The translations under genes and the position numbers were made by a program. From Lacinutrix sp. Hel_I_90 (GTDB lineage: Bacteria > Bacteroidota > Bacteroidia > Flavobacteriales > Flavobacteriaceae), in contig NZ_JYNQ01000001.1 of NCBI RefSeq assembly GCF_000934685.1, positions 1,662,501-1,726,500 of the forward strand: a stretch of DNA of 64,000 nt. The letters run 5' to 3'. The notes under the pieces are model-generated. The model ran no database searches. It worked only from the letters and a program-made list of their open reading frames with translations, and was not told the DNA's origin. Below, piece after piece: positions 36,828 through 44,713 of this stretch (position 1 is its first letter; every line of letters starts with the position of its first letter).

Positions 36828-38057
36828 TTAATCGTCTCTAAGTGCTACAATTGGTTTAATTCTTGACGCCTTTTTTGCTGGAAGATAGCCGGCAAGTCCG
36901 CCAGCTATTATTAGCGTGATGGTTGCGCCAATAACCAGATTTAAGCTTACATAGGGATCTTTTATAAAATACTTTTCTAAACTCGGCCCTACCAATTCTA
37001 ATATGCCCATACCTAAAAACAAGCCTACAAATCCAGCGATAATGGTAATTAATATAGATTCTAATAAAATTAATAATACAATCGCTTTAGGTTCTGCACC
37101 TAAGGCTTTACGAATACCAATTTCTTTAGTCCGTTCTTTTACTATAAAAATCATAATATTACTAATCCCAACAATCCCTGCTATTAATGTCCCAAAACCA
37201 ATAACCAATACTAGAATTCCAAGAACAAAGGTCATTTGGTCTACTGCTTTAGATTCGTTTGCTAAATTTCTAACGCGAATAGCGCGTTGGTCGTTTTGTG
37301 ACACCTGGAACCTGTCTTTAAGCTTTTTTGTGAGTACATTACTAAAGCTTATGGCCGCATCGAAGTTCATCTCCGGATTATAGGTTAAATTGATTTGATC
37401 GATGTGATCGTTATTACCATATATTTGTTGGGCAGTAGATACTGGCATGTAGATTAGTCGCTCTTCGTTATCGCCACCATCATCACTAAACACACCAACT
37501 ACTTTATATTGAATCCCGTTGAGGTTAATATATTTTCCAATGGCTGTCGTTTTTAAAAACAAATCCTCTTCTACTAGACGACCAATAACAACCACTTTAG
37601 TGTTGTTTTTAATATCTGATTGATTGATATAACGCCCATAAGTCACCTTGGTGTTTTCCAAATACTGATGATCTGGATTTACAGCACGAACGGTATAATT
37701 ACCTTTTTCGTTTCTAAAAGTCGCTGTTACGTTTAAGTAAATTCTTGAGGTGATGTATTGTACTTTATCTCCAAATTCTTCTTCTATCCATTCTTGATCT
37801 GCATTTTCAAATTGAATTTGCCGTCCTGCTTGTAGGCCTTCACTAGCTTTAGAAGTCCTCCCGGAATTAATAAAAATGGAGTTTTTTGCATCATCAACAA
37901 AGGCTTCATCAAAGGTGTTTAATAAGCCATTGGTGATCCCAAAAAGCAAAGCAAATAATAAAATCGCAAACGATACCGTAAAACCAGACAATAGTGTCCT
38001 GGTTTTATTCATATTAATACTCTGAAATATTTCGCGCCAAAGATCTCTATCAAACAT
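36828..38057 (-). CDS. MacB-type ABC transporter permease (first of pair)
   Basis: 409 residues with the same plan as its neighbour: an N-terminal helix (about 20-45), a periplasmic MacB_PCD domain, and FtsX helices with KERTKEIGIRKALGAEPKAIV and the final PAKKASRIKPIVALRDD. It overlaps the ATPase gene by 8 nt, indicating translational coupling. Substrate is unknown; drugs, lipoproteins or peptides are all exported by relatives. Confidence 0.93.
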   Translation of the reverse strand: MFDRDLWREIFQSINMNKTRTLLSGFTVSFAILLFALLFGITNGLLNTFDEAFVDDAKNSIFINSGRTSKASEGLQAGRQIQFENADQEWIEEEFGDKVQYITSRIYLNVTATFRNEKGNYTVRAVNPDHQYLENTKVTYGRYINQSDIKNNTKVVVIGRLVEEDLFLKTTAIGKYINLNGIQYKVVGVFSDDGGDNEERLIYMPVSTAQQIYGNNDHIDQINLTYNPEMNFDAAISFSNVLTKKLKDRFQVSQNDQRAIRVRNLANESKAVDQMTFVLGILVLVIGFGTLIAGIVGISNIMIFIVKERTKEIGIRKALGAEPKAIVLLILLESILITIIAGFVGLFLGMGILELVGPSLEKYFIKDPYVSLNLVIGATITLIIAGGLAGYLPAKKASRIKPIVALRDD

Positions 38058-38751
38058 GTTCTGCAGCCCTTACCTGGTTAACAAAAGTGTCTTCCATAAT
38101 AACGCCATCTACCAAACGCACAATACGTTTACACATATTCGCAATGTCTTCTTCATGAGTTACTATTAAAATGGTTTTTCCTTCGTCGTTTAATTGTTGA
38201 ATAAACGCCATGATCTCATAAGAGGTTTTGGTATCTAAGGCACCTGTTGGCTCATCTGCCAAAAGCAATTTTGGATTAGCCGCCAATGCTCTGGCAATAG
38301 CCACACGCTGTTTTTGTCCACCAGATAATTCGTTAGGCAAATGGTCTGCCCAATTTTTTAAACCTACTTTTTCTAAATGGAATAAGGCTTGCTCAACACG
38401 CTCTTTGCGCTTTAAACCTTGATAGTATAATGGCAAAGCAACATTGTCTAAAGCATTTTTATAATTGATTAAGTTGAAAGACTGAAAAATAAAGCCTAAA
38501 AACTTGTTACGATAAATAGCTGCTTTTTTTTCGGTCAGATTTTTAATAGGCACGTTATCTAAGATGTATTCACCTTCATCGGCTTCATCAAGCATCCCAA
38601 TAATATTAAGTAAGGTCGATTTACCGGAACCCGATGACCCCATAATAGCCACCATCTCTCCCGCTTCAACTGAAAGATTTATTCCTTTTAATACATGTAA
38701 ACTAGAATCGCCTATAGGATAAGACTTGTGAAGCTTGTTAATTTTCAGCAT
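38050..38751 (-). CDS. ABC transporter ATP-binding protein (MacB/LolD type)
   Basis: 233 residues, a single nucleotide-binding domain. Walker A is GSSGSGKST, the Q-loop lies in FIFQSFNLI, the signature is LSGGQKQRVAIARAL, Walker B is LLLADEPTGALD, and the switch His is in IVTHEEDIA. It powers the two FtsX permeases encoded immediately downstream. It heads the operon ATPase, permease, permease, HlyD, TolC, which may continue into tsaB. Confidence 0.95.
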   Translation of the reverse strand: MLKINKLHKSYPIGDSSLHVLKGINLSVEAGEMVAIMGSSGSGKSTLLNIIGMLDEADEGEYILDNVPIKNLTEKKAAIYRNKFLGFIFQSFNLINYKNALDNVALPLYYQGLKRKERVEQALFHLEKVGLKNWADHLPNELSGGQKQRVAIARALAANPKLLLADEPTGALDTKTSYEIMAFIQQLNDEGKTILIVTHEEDIANMCKRIVRLVDGVIMEDTFVNQVRAAEHV

Positions 38752-38857
38752 AATGGTTGATTTTTTTGATTGATGTGTTATTTACATCTATCCATTAGAC
38801 TGCAAAGGACCTTATTTGTTACAGTAATAGTATTAAAAAAATGTTAAAAAATATAGG

Positions 38858-39082
38858 TTATGATTTTTGCTTGGTTTTGAAGTACTTCCAATAAATAATA
38901 AAGACCACACCAAATACTAGAATATAAGGAATAGCCATAAGATAGATAATACCATCGTTTATACCCTCAGCAGCAACTAGACCTTCTTCACTTTCTAATA
39001 CAGCCCTACACATCGCGCATTGCGCGTTTGTCTCAAGAAAAAAGGATAGTGTGAATACTGTAAATAGTATTTTGATTTTCAT
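38858..39082 (-). CDS. Small exported CxxC membrane protein of the oxidase cluster
   Basis: 74 residues. A signal peptide (1-20, ending ETNAQ) is followed by CAMCRAVLESEEGL, so two Cys lie at the start of the mature protein. One membrane helix follows (about 46-66, LMAIPYILVFGVVFIIYW) and a basic tail. No family name is recognised. It sits at the end of the cytochrome oxidase assembly cluster, where a periplasm-facing CxxC would suit copper or heme handling; that is inference from context. Confidence 0.7.
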   Translation of the reverse strand: MKIKILFTVFTLSFFLETNAQCAMCRAVLESEEGLVAAEGINDGIIYLMAIPYILVFGVVFIIYWKYFKTKQKS

Positions 39083-39175
39083 GTTTGTTTTATAAGCTTT
39101 CCGACTTTTGAATTTCTTCTCCGAAATCCAAAACCGCTCTTTCCAATACAGGGAAAGGTGTTTTTAATAATAGAA

Positions 39176-39721
39176 TTATGCGTAATAAGGAGCAATCATC
39201 ACATACACCACAACTCCTGTTATGGCAACGTAAAGCCATAACGGAAAAGTAATTCTTGCTATTTTTTTATGTCTTTCAAAATTACTACTAATGGCTCTGA
39301 CATAGGTGATAAGTACAAATGGAATCACTGCAATCGATAATATTATATGTGTGATTAGAATAAAATAGTAAACATATTTAATACCGCCTTCTCCTCCAAA
39401 AGCGGTTGAATCACTAGTCATATGATAGGCAATATACATTAACAGGAAGCACACGGAAAGTGCTATTGCAGATTTCATTAAACGTTCGTGCAATCTTCTA
39501 TTCCCTTTTTTTATGGCCAAAACCGCAATAATTAGAACAATAGCTGTTAGGCCGTTAATGCTTGCATAAATTGGCGGTAAAAAAGTTAATGGCTCAATAT
39601 TAAATCCAAAATCTTTTAGTTTAACACGAAATAATGCGGCCACTGCCAATGGAATGACTACTGAAAGCGCAATAATCCATTTATTATATTTTTTTTCTTT
39701 TTGTATATTTTCTTTAATCAT
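39176..39721 (-). CDS. DUF420 membrane protein
   Basis: 181 residues with about five membrane helices. DUF420 marks include LPPIYASINGLTAIVLIIAV, RRLHERLMKSAIALSVCFLL, YHMTSDST and the His-bearing ILITHIILSIAVIPFVLITY. Conserved His residues face the membrane and the family is regularly encoded with SCO and heme-copper oxidase genes, so a role in oxidase maturation is likely but unproven. It is 76 nt downstream of the SCO gene. Confidence 0.88.
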   Translation of the reverse strand: MIKENIQKEKKYNKWIIALSVVIPLAVAALFRVKLKDFGFNIEPLTFLPPIYASINGLTAIVLIIAVLAIKKGNRRLHERLMKSAIALSVCFLLMYIAYHMTSDSTAFGGEGGIKYVYYFILITHIILSIAVIPFVLITYVRAISSNFERHKKIARITFPLWLYVAITGVVVYVMIAPYYA

Positions 39722-39797
39722 ATTTATAACGTTTCGAATGGCTTTAAAAATCCTTTCGTAATTATTTATTTTAAAAGGAATGGTTTTAACCTTGTTT

Positions 39798-40550
39798 TTA
39801 TTCTTCCAATAAAATTCTAATATCTTCTTTTAGCATTGAGATTTCTTGTGCATTGCCATCTTCATCCATTTTTTCTTGTTCGCTAATGATGCCTTTGTAG
39901 AAAATTTTAGGATTACCAAACGCATCAGTTCTGGAGCGTATGTATCCGTTCTTATCTATTAATGCAAAGTCCCCAGAGTGTGCAAAACCTAATGCTCCAT
40001 CTTCTACTTCACCTACATAGATATTAAATCCTGTATTTGCCAGTTGGTGAATTTTTTCCTGTTCTCCTGTTAATAAATGCCAATTGGGATGTGTAATGCC
40101 ATAATTTTCGGCGTAATCTTTTAAGATTTCTGGGGTATCTGTCGCTGGCATAATAGAAAATGAAGCAATACCAAAATTGCTGTTCTCCTTATAAAGTTCT
40201 TGAATCTCCACCAGGTTTTTACTCATTCTTGGACAAATAGTAGGACAGGTGGTAAAGAAAAAATCGACGACATATACTTTCCCTAAATAATCCTTTTGCG
40301 TGATCGTTTTTCCATCCTGATTCGTAAAGCTAAAGTTTGGCACTTTTTTGCGTTGGCCATTTATTTCAATAAACGATAATGCCTTAGCTTTTTTTTCGTC
40401 TTCTGTTGGTTTTGCTATCTGTTCGCTACGCCCTGTATTATCGACTACTTTATCTGATTTAATTCTATTTACTATTTTAGGAATAAAAATAATTCCGAAT
40501 AGTAAAATGATAAATGCAATACCTATATATGAGTAGTTGTTTTTTTTCAT
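39798..40550 (-). CDS. SCO1/SenC copper chaperone
   Basis: 250 residues. An N-terminal membrane anchor (about 7-26) and a periplasmic thioredoxin fold. The copper site is complete: CxxxC in FFFTTCPTICPRMS and the distal His in GFAHSGDFALI. SCO proteins load the CuA centre of cytochrome c oxidase subunit II. It ends in SMLKEDIRILLEE, a motif that reappears near the end of the next upstream gene, suggesting that the two are related. It lies 57 nt downstream of that paralogue. Confidence 0.93.
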   Translation of the reverse strand: MKKNNYSYIGIAFIILLFGIIFIPKIVNRIKSDKVVDNTGRSEQIAKPTEDEKKAKALSFIEINGQRKKVPNFSFTNQDGKTITQKDYLGKVYVVDFFFTTCPTICPRMSKNLVEIQELYKENSNFGIASFSIMPATDTPEILKDYAENYGITHPNWHLLTGEQEKIHQLANTGFNIYVGEVEDGALGFAHSGDFALIDKNGYIRSRTDAFGNPKIFYKGIISEQEKMDEDGNAQEISMLKEDIRILLEE

Positions 40551-40607
40551 TTTTTAAATTTTGAGGTTTCGATTACGCATTCCTGAACTTAGGCATTAAT
40601 ACTAAAC

Positions 40608-41339
40608 TTAGTCTTCAGTTTTATCTTTATCTGGATTCAAGTCTTGAGCTCTTCGCGTTGAAGAATCTGGCTTGTTATTACCACTCTTTCTGTATTCTTC
40701 TAACAACACACGAACATCTTCAGCAGCCATTTTATTTTTAATGATAGACACTTCTAGCGCATTATATGCCGTTAAAGGTCTTATGGGGTCGGCATTTTCT
40801 ATTTCCTTTTCTGTACGATCATCTAATCTCCCGCGTTGATTTAATGCTTTATCTATTATAAAAACACTACTTGTTGCATAGCTTCCATCTAATCGTAAAC
40901 TAGAGCGCAAACTATTAAATAGTTTATTTATATCACTTTCGGTTGCATAAACAAAATGCCAATACTTATGCTCACTGTACTTATTTAATTCTTGTGTTAA
41001 ACGTTTCGTTTCTGCTTCTGCCTCATTAGAAACTAGCATAACGACCTGAAACTTTTTAAAGCCCTTAAACTTATTGTATACGAGCTCTTTTAAGTTGGAA
41101 GCCTCTACAATTTTAGACTCCGGATTATTCCCTAAAAAGCCTAAAACAGTAATATGATCCTTTAATGAAATAAGGGTATCTTTTACTGAAGATAAATTTG
41201 AAAGATCTAAAACATCCTCCTTAACCACATCAAGGGTTTTATAATTATTAGTTGAAGGGTATAGCATCAATAAAAAAGCAACTGGCAAGAAGAATAGCAC
41301 GCCTAAAATGATGTATTTTTTTGTTTGCTTTTTGTTCAT
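40608..41339 (-). CDS. Membrane-anchored thioredoxin-fold-like protein, SCO-like without cysteines
   Basis: 243 residues. One N-terminal membrane helix (about 9-27, YIILGVLFFLPVAFLLMLY), then a periplasmic domain whose strand order resembles a SCO/thioredoxin fold (HITVLGFLGNNPES, FQVVMLVSNEAEAE, SSVFIIDKALNQRGRLDDR). The CxxxC and the distal His are absent. Residues NKMAAEDVRVLLEEYRKS match the C-terminal EDIRILLEE of the neighbouring SCO protein. It probably arose from a SCO duplication and may scaffold oxidase assembly without binding copper; function is inferred. A terminator separates it from subunit IV. Confidence 0.7.
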   Translation of the reverse strand: MNKKQTKKYIILGVLFFLPVAFLLMLYPSTNNYKTLDVVKEDVLDLSNLSSVKDTLISLKDHITVLGFLGNNPESKIVEASNLKELVYNKFKGFKKFQVVMLVSNEAEAETKRLTQELNKYSEHKYWHFVYATESDINKLFNSLRSSLRLDGSYATSSVFIIDKALNQRGRLDDRTEKEIENADPIRPLTAYNALEVSIIKNKMAAEDVRVLLEEYRKSGNNKPDSSTRRAQDLNPDKDKTED

Positions 41340-41374
41340 TTCTACTTCGTTTTATGATTGATGCAAAAATAAAA

Positions 41375-41400
41375 AAAGGCGGTTTAAATAAACCACCTTT
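41375..41400 (-). terminator. Terminator after cytochrome oxidase subunit IV
   Basis: AAAGGCGGTTTA (41375-41386) pairs with TAAACCACCTTT (41389-41400) with one mismatch. On the minus strand a U7 run follows. It splits the structural oxidase genes from the SCO/DUF420 assembly genes. Confidence 0.75.
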
Positions 41401-41450
41401 TATACTCTTTTAATGCTTTACTTCGACGAGCTCAGCGCAGGTCATTTTAA

Positions 41451-41831
41451 TTAAAAATCTTTTTTAATATAGCCATTACTATAAACACTTTCTATATAGC
41501 CACCTTCTTGCAATAAGATGAAGATTAAGTAGCAAATTAGAAAAACGGCTGTCCACACAACCATACGTCTTAAACTCTTGGTTTCATCACGCATGTGCAT
41601 AAAATCCCAAGTAATATAATAGGCTTTTACTAAAGTTAAAATTATGAAGACCCAGTTTAAGCCTTTCATCCCCAAAACAGGAATCATCAATGATTCTGGC
41701 TTATAGATACCTAATACAACTTCTACGGCTGTTACTAAAGTTAAAAATATTAAAACGCCCCAAATTTTTTGAGTGTTTGATTTAAACTTTACTAATCCTC
41801 TGAATATTTCTAATTTATGTTCGTGTGCCAT
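41451..41831 (-). CDS. Cytochrome c oxidase subunit IV family protein
   Basis: 126 residues with three membrane helices (about 21-42, 52-72, 89-109), typical of prokaryotic COX4 (LVTAVEVVLGIY, FIILTLVKAYYITWDFMHMRDE). This small subunit supports assembly and stability of the heme-copper oxidase. It is 58 nt downstream of a subunit III gene on the same strand and ends in a terminator. Confidence 0.9.
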   Translation of the reverse strand: MAHEHKLEIFRGLVKFKSNTQKIWGVLIFLTLVTAVEVVLGIYKPESLMIPVLGMKGLNWVFIILTLVKAYYITWDFMHMRDETKSLRRMVVWTAVFLICYLIFILLQEGGYIESVYSNGYIKKDF

Positions 41832-41889
41832 GTTTAAGATACTTTATATAGATTTCCTTTTTCAAGGAAATGAAAATAATACGTTTTAA

Positions 41890-42888
41890 TTATACTAAAT
41901 AGAAGAATGTGAATACAAATACCCAAACTAAATCTACAAAGTGCCAATACAATCCTACTTTTTCAACCATTTCATAACTCTTACGTCTTTCGTAGGTTCC
42001 AATAATGACATTAAAGAAAATAATGATATTGATTACCACACCTGAAAATACGTGAAAACCGTGAAATCCTGTGATAAAGAAAAAGAAATCTGCAAATAAT
42101 GGTGAACCATATTCATTAACCTGAAGGTTTGCGCCGTGAACGACTTGCTTTCCATTATCCTTAATTTGCTTTAAAGACTCTTCTCTTGTCAGAATTGTTT
42201 TTTCACCGGCTTCATTGATTGTTTGCGTTCTAACAAAAATAGTTTCGTTGGCCAACAAACCAGCATAAACTTCCTCTACAGAATATTCTGGAAGCGTCCC
42301 TTCACTTTCATACCACAACCCGTTTTTACTTTCGTGATTAACTCTTTCTCCGGGCGTTACCACAGCAAATTCTGAAATGGCATTTCTTTTAAAAACCTGC
42401 TCACCCTCTACTGTTTCATAGTGACCAAATTGAAGAATATTACCTCCTTTAGTTTGTACCGCTCCATAGTCGCCTCTAATGAAGGTGTTCCATTCCCAAG
42501 CTTGAGAACCCACGAAAATTAAACCTCCAATGACCGTTAAAAACATGTACCACGTTACTGCTTTTTGCTTCATGTGGTGCCCAGCGTCTACGGCTAATAC
42601 CATAGTTACTGATGACATGATTAAAATAAAGGTCATGAATGCCACATAAATCATTGGATAATTACCGTGGAAAAACGGAACGTGTGTAAACACTTCATCT
42701 GCAATTGGCCAAGAACCAATGAATTTGAATCTTGAAAAACCATAAGCGGCTAAAAATCCTGAGAAGGTTAATGCATCTGAAACGATGAAAAACCACATCA
42801 TCATTTTACCGTAGCTTGCTTTTAATGGCTCATTGCCTCCGTCCCAAGTTTTGCCCTCTGTTTCAGTAGTTGCAACTGTAGTATTCAT
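41890..42888 (-). CDS. Cytochrome c oxidase subunit III with large hydrophilic insertion
   Basis: 332 residues. The helices of subunit III are present: WFFIVSDALTFSGFLAAYGF, IYVAFMTFILIMSSVTMVLAV, WYMFLTVIGGLIFVGSQAWEW, then FFFFITGFHGFHVFSGVVINI and YWHFVDLVWVFVFTFFYLV. Between the third and fourth of these (about residues 140-262) lies a ~120-residue polar insertion not found in short subunit III proteins. It forms the oxidase core with subunits I and II, which are not in this window. A second, short subunit III gene lies just upstream. Confidence 0.9.
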   Translation of the reverse strand: MNTTVATTETEGKTWDGGNEPLKASYGKMMMWFFIVSDALTFSGFLAAYGFSRFKFIGSWPIADEVFTHVPFFHGNYPMIYVAFMTFILIMSSVTMVLAVDAGHHMKQKAVTWYMFLTVIGGLIFVGSQAWEWNTFIRGDYGAVQTKGGNILQFGHYETVEGEQVFKRNAISEFAVVTPGERVNHESKNGLWYESEGTLPEYSVEEVYAGLLANETIFVRTQTINEAGEKTILTREESLKQIKDNGKQVVHGANLQVNEYGSPLFADFFFFITGFHGFHVFSGVVINIIIFFNVIIGTYERRKSYEMVEKVGLYWHFVDLVWVFVFTFFYLV

Positions 42889-42919
42889 ATAGTTGAGTTC
42901 GTTTGTTTGAAATATGGCA

Positions 42920-42927
42920 CAAAAATA
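42920..42927 (-). promoter_or_regulatory. -7 box before the long subunit III gene
   Basis: Minus-strand TATTTTTG, a full TAnnTTTG match, lies 31 nt before the ATG. It suggests an internal promoter in the oxidase cluster, in the 140-nt gap between the two subunit III genes. Confidence 0.45.
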
Positions 42928-43028
42928 ATCATTTTCTTTAGGTTACGAAACAGGAAAGCGTAATTTTTAAAGCCTTTATTTTATGTTTTAAAAAAACTGG
43001 ATTTTAGTCTGAGAATTTATTTTAATAT

Positions 43029-43610
43029 TTAGGCTACAAAATACAGGAGCAAATACAAGAATACCCACAGTATATCTATAAAATGCCAGAATGTTCCTGC
43101 CAGTTCAAAACCTAAATGTTTAGCAGGTGTGTACTTTTGTTTAAAATGATTATAAATAACAACCAACAAACAAATTAATCCTACTGCAACGTGTAAAAGA
43201 TGGACAAAAGCAATTAGAAAAATAAAAGAAGCCTTTGGATCACTTGTTTCTCCTGTTAAATAATAACCAGAATTGATTAATTCATTAAAACCATTAAATT
43301 GAAGAAAAATGAACACCACCCCTAAAACAAAAGTCGCTAATAACAGTAGTGTTGTTATTCCCTTCTTGCCTTGTTTTAATGCTCTTTTTGCAAAAACATA
43401 AGCAATACTACTGGAAATAATAACAAAGACACTCACCAGAAAAACATCTGGTAACTGCAGATCCTGAGACCAATCTGGACGTGTACGACTTATAATAACG
43501 GCACTGGTTAAACCAGCAAACGACATAAATAAAGAGATGAGACCAAACCACAGCATCATCTTTTTTGCTCGTTCATTTTTTTCTTTTATAGTCCCTTGGG
43601 TTAAATCCAT
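43029..43610 (-). CDS. Cytochrome c oxidase subunit III (short form)
   Basis: 193 residues with five membrane helices (MMLWFGLISLFMSFAGLTSAVII at the start, FLIAFVHLLHVAVGLICLLVVIY and FWHFIDILWVFLYLLLYFV at the end). The HxxH-like helix and final FWHFIDxxWxxLY motif identify subunit III. It starts 2 nt after cyoE stops. Flavobacteria commonly encode this pair of short and long subunit III proteins in tandem. Confidence 0.9.
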   Translation of the reverse strand: MDLTQGTIKEKNERAKKMMLWFGLISLFMSFAGLTSAVIISRTRPDWSQDLQLPDVFLVSVFVIISSSIAYVFAKRALKQGKKGITTLLLLATFVLGVVFIFLQFNGFNELINSGYYLTGETSDPKASFIFLIAFVHLLHVAVGLICLLVVIYNHFKQKYTPAKHLGFELAGTFWHFIDILWVFLYLLLYFVA

Positions 43611-43612
43611 AA

Positions 43613-44506
43613 TTATCTAATAAATTTATCTACTACGTAAACAATTTGTATTAATGTAATGTAAGACACGCTGGCAAGCATGAGTTGCTTGGCTGCTTTT
43701 TCTGTCATTTTCTTGAATAATTGAATAGCATAATACAACATGAATAACCCTAAGCTAAACACAATGCTTCCTGCAACGATAGACAATTTTAATTGTCCGG
43801 TGATACCAAAAACAGGTACGATAGAGACTAAGACCGTCCAAACCGTATACATAATTGTTTGTACTGCTGTGCCTTTATCTTGTTTTCCTGTTGGCAACAT
43901 AAAAAAGCCTCCTTTTTTATAATCATTATATAAAAACCAGCCTATTGCCCAAAAGTGAGGGAATTGCCAAAAGAATTGTAAGGCAAATAAAACGCCCGGC
44001 TCTATACCAAAATCATCAGTAGCAGCTACCCAACCTAACATAAAAGGAATGGCTCCTGGAATGGCTCCAACAAAAACAGCTAAGGGCGTTTTTGTTTTTA
44101 AAGGCGTATAAACGCAAGTGTATAAAAAAATAGAAATAGCACCAAACATTGCTGTTTGCTCATTAATACTGTATAAGATAGCGATTCCTAAAACGGTAAA
44201 GATTGTCGCAATAATAAATGCTGTTTGCACCGTCATACGCCCTGCTGGAATTGGGCGGTTTTTTGTACGATCCATTAATACGTCTAAATCTTTCTCAATG
44301 ATTTGATTGTAAGCATTGGAAGCACCAACCATAAAATACCCCCCTAGCGCCAGTAACAAAAGGGTCGCGTAATCTACGGTTTCAACACCAAGTAAATAAC
44401 CTGCCACAGAGGAGAATACCACGCTTAATGCTAAACGCATTTTTGTGATTTCTTTAAAATCTGAAATCCATGTATGTTTTATTGCTGCTGCTGACGTTCT
44501 ACTCAA
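43613..44506 (-). CDS. cyoE: Protoheme IX farnesyltransferase (heme o synthase)
   Basis: 297 residues beginning at a TTG codon (44504-44506). An in-frame stop lies five codons upstream and no ATG precedes the conserved N-terminus, so TTG is the only reasonable start. This UbiA-family membrane enzyme farnesylates heme b to heme o for the oxidase. The Asp-rich motifs are NAYNQIIEKDLDVLMDRTKNRP and WFLYNDYKKGGFFML (second site). About nine helices. It heads the cytochrome oxidase cluster and has a strong promoter. Confidence 0.94.
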   Translation of the reverse strand: MSRTSAAAIKHTWISDFKEITKMRLALSVVFSSVAGYLLGVETVDYATLLLLALGGYFMVGASNAYNQIIEKDLDVLMDRTKNRPIPAGRMTVQTAFIIATIFTVLGIAILYSINEQTAMFGAISIFLYTCVYTPLKTKTPLAVFVGAIPGAIPFMLGWVAATDDFGIEPGVLFALQFFWQFPHFWAIGWFLYNDYKKGGFFMLPTGKQDKGTAVQTIMYTVWTVLVSIVPVFGITGQLKLSIVAGSIVFSLGLFMLYYAIQLFKKMTEKAAKQLMLASVSYITLIQIVYVVDKFIR

Positions 44507-44542
44507 AATATTGCGTGCTTATCGCTCGTTTTTTTGCTTTTG

Positions 44543-44576
44543 CAAAGATACGTTGTAAAACAATATTAATAACAAA
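44543..44576 (-). promoter_or_regulatory. Promoter of the cytochrome oxidase cluster
   Basis: Minus strand: TTTG (plus CAAA at 44573-44576), a 22-nt spacer, then TATCTTTG (44543-44550). Both boxes match the Bacteroidota consensus. It lies 36 nt before the cyoE TTG start. Confidence 0.7.
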
Positions 44577-44713
44577 AAATCACCAGGTTTTTACTTGTGG
44601 GGGTTTTATTATATAAAATTTTAGAATCCTGCAATCCAAGGCGCAATAGTCTTCCTTTGGATTCCTGATAAATTATTCTTTTTTATAGACCGCAATGCCT
44701 TCTTATTAAGAAT

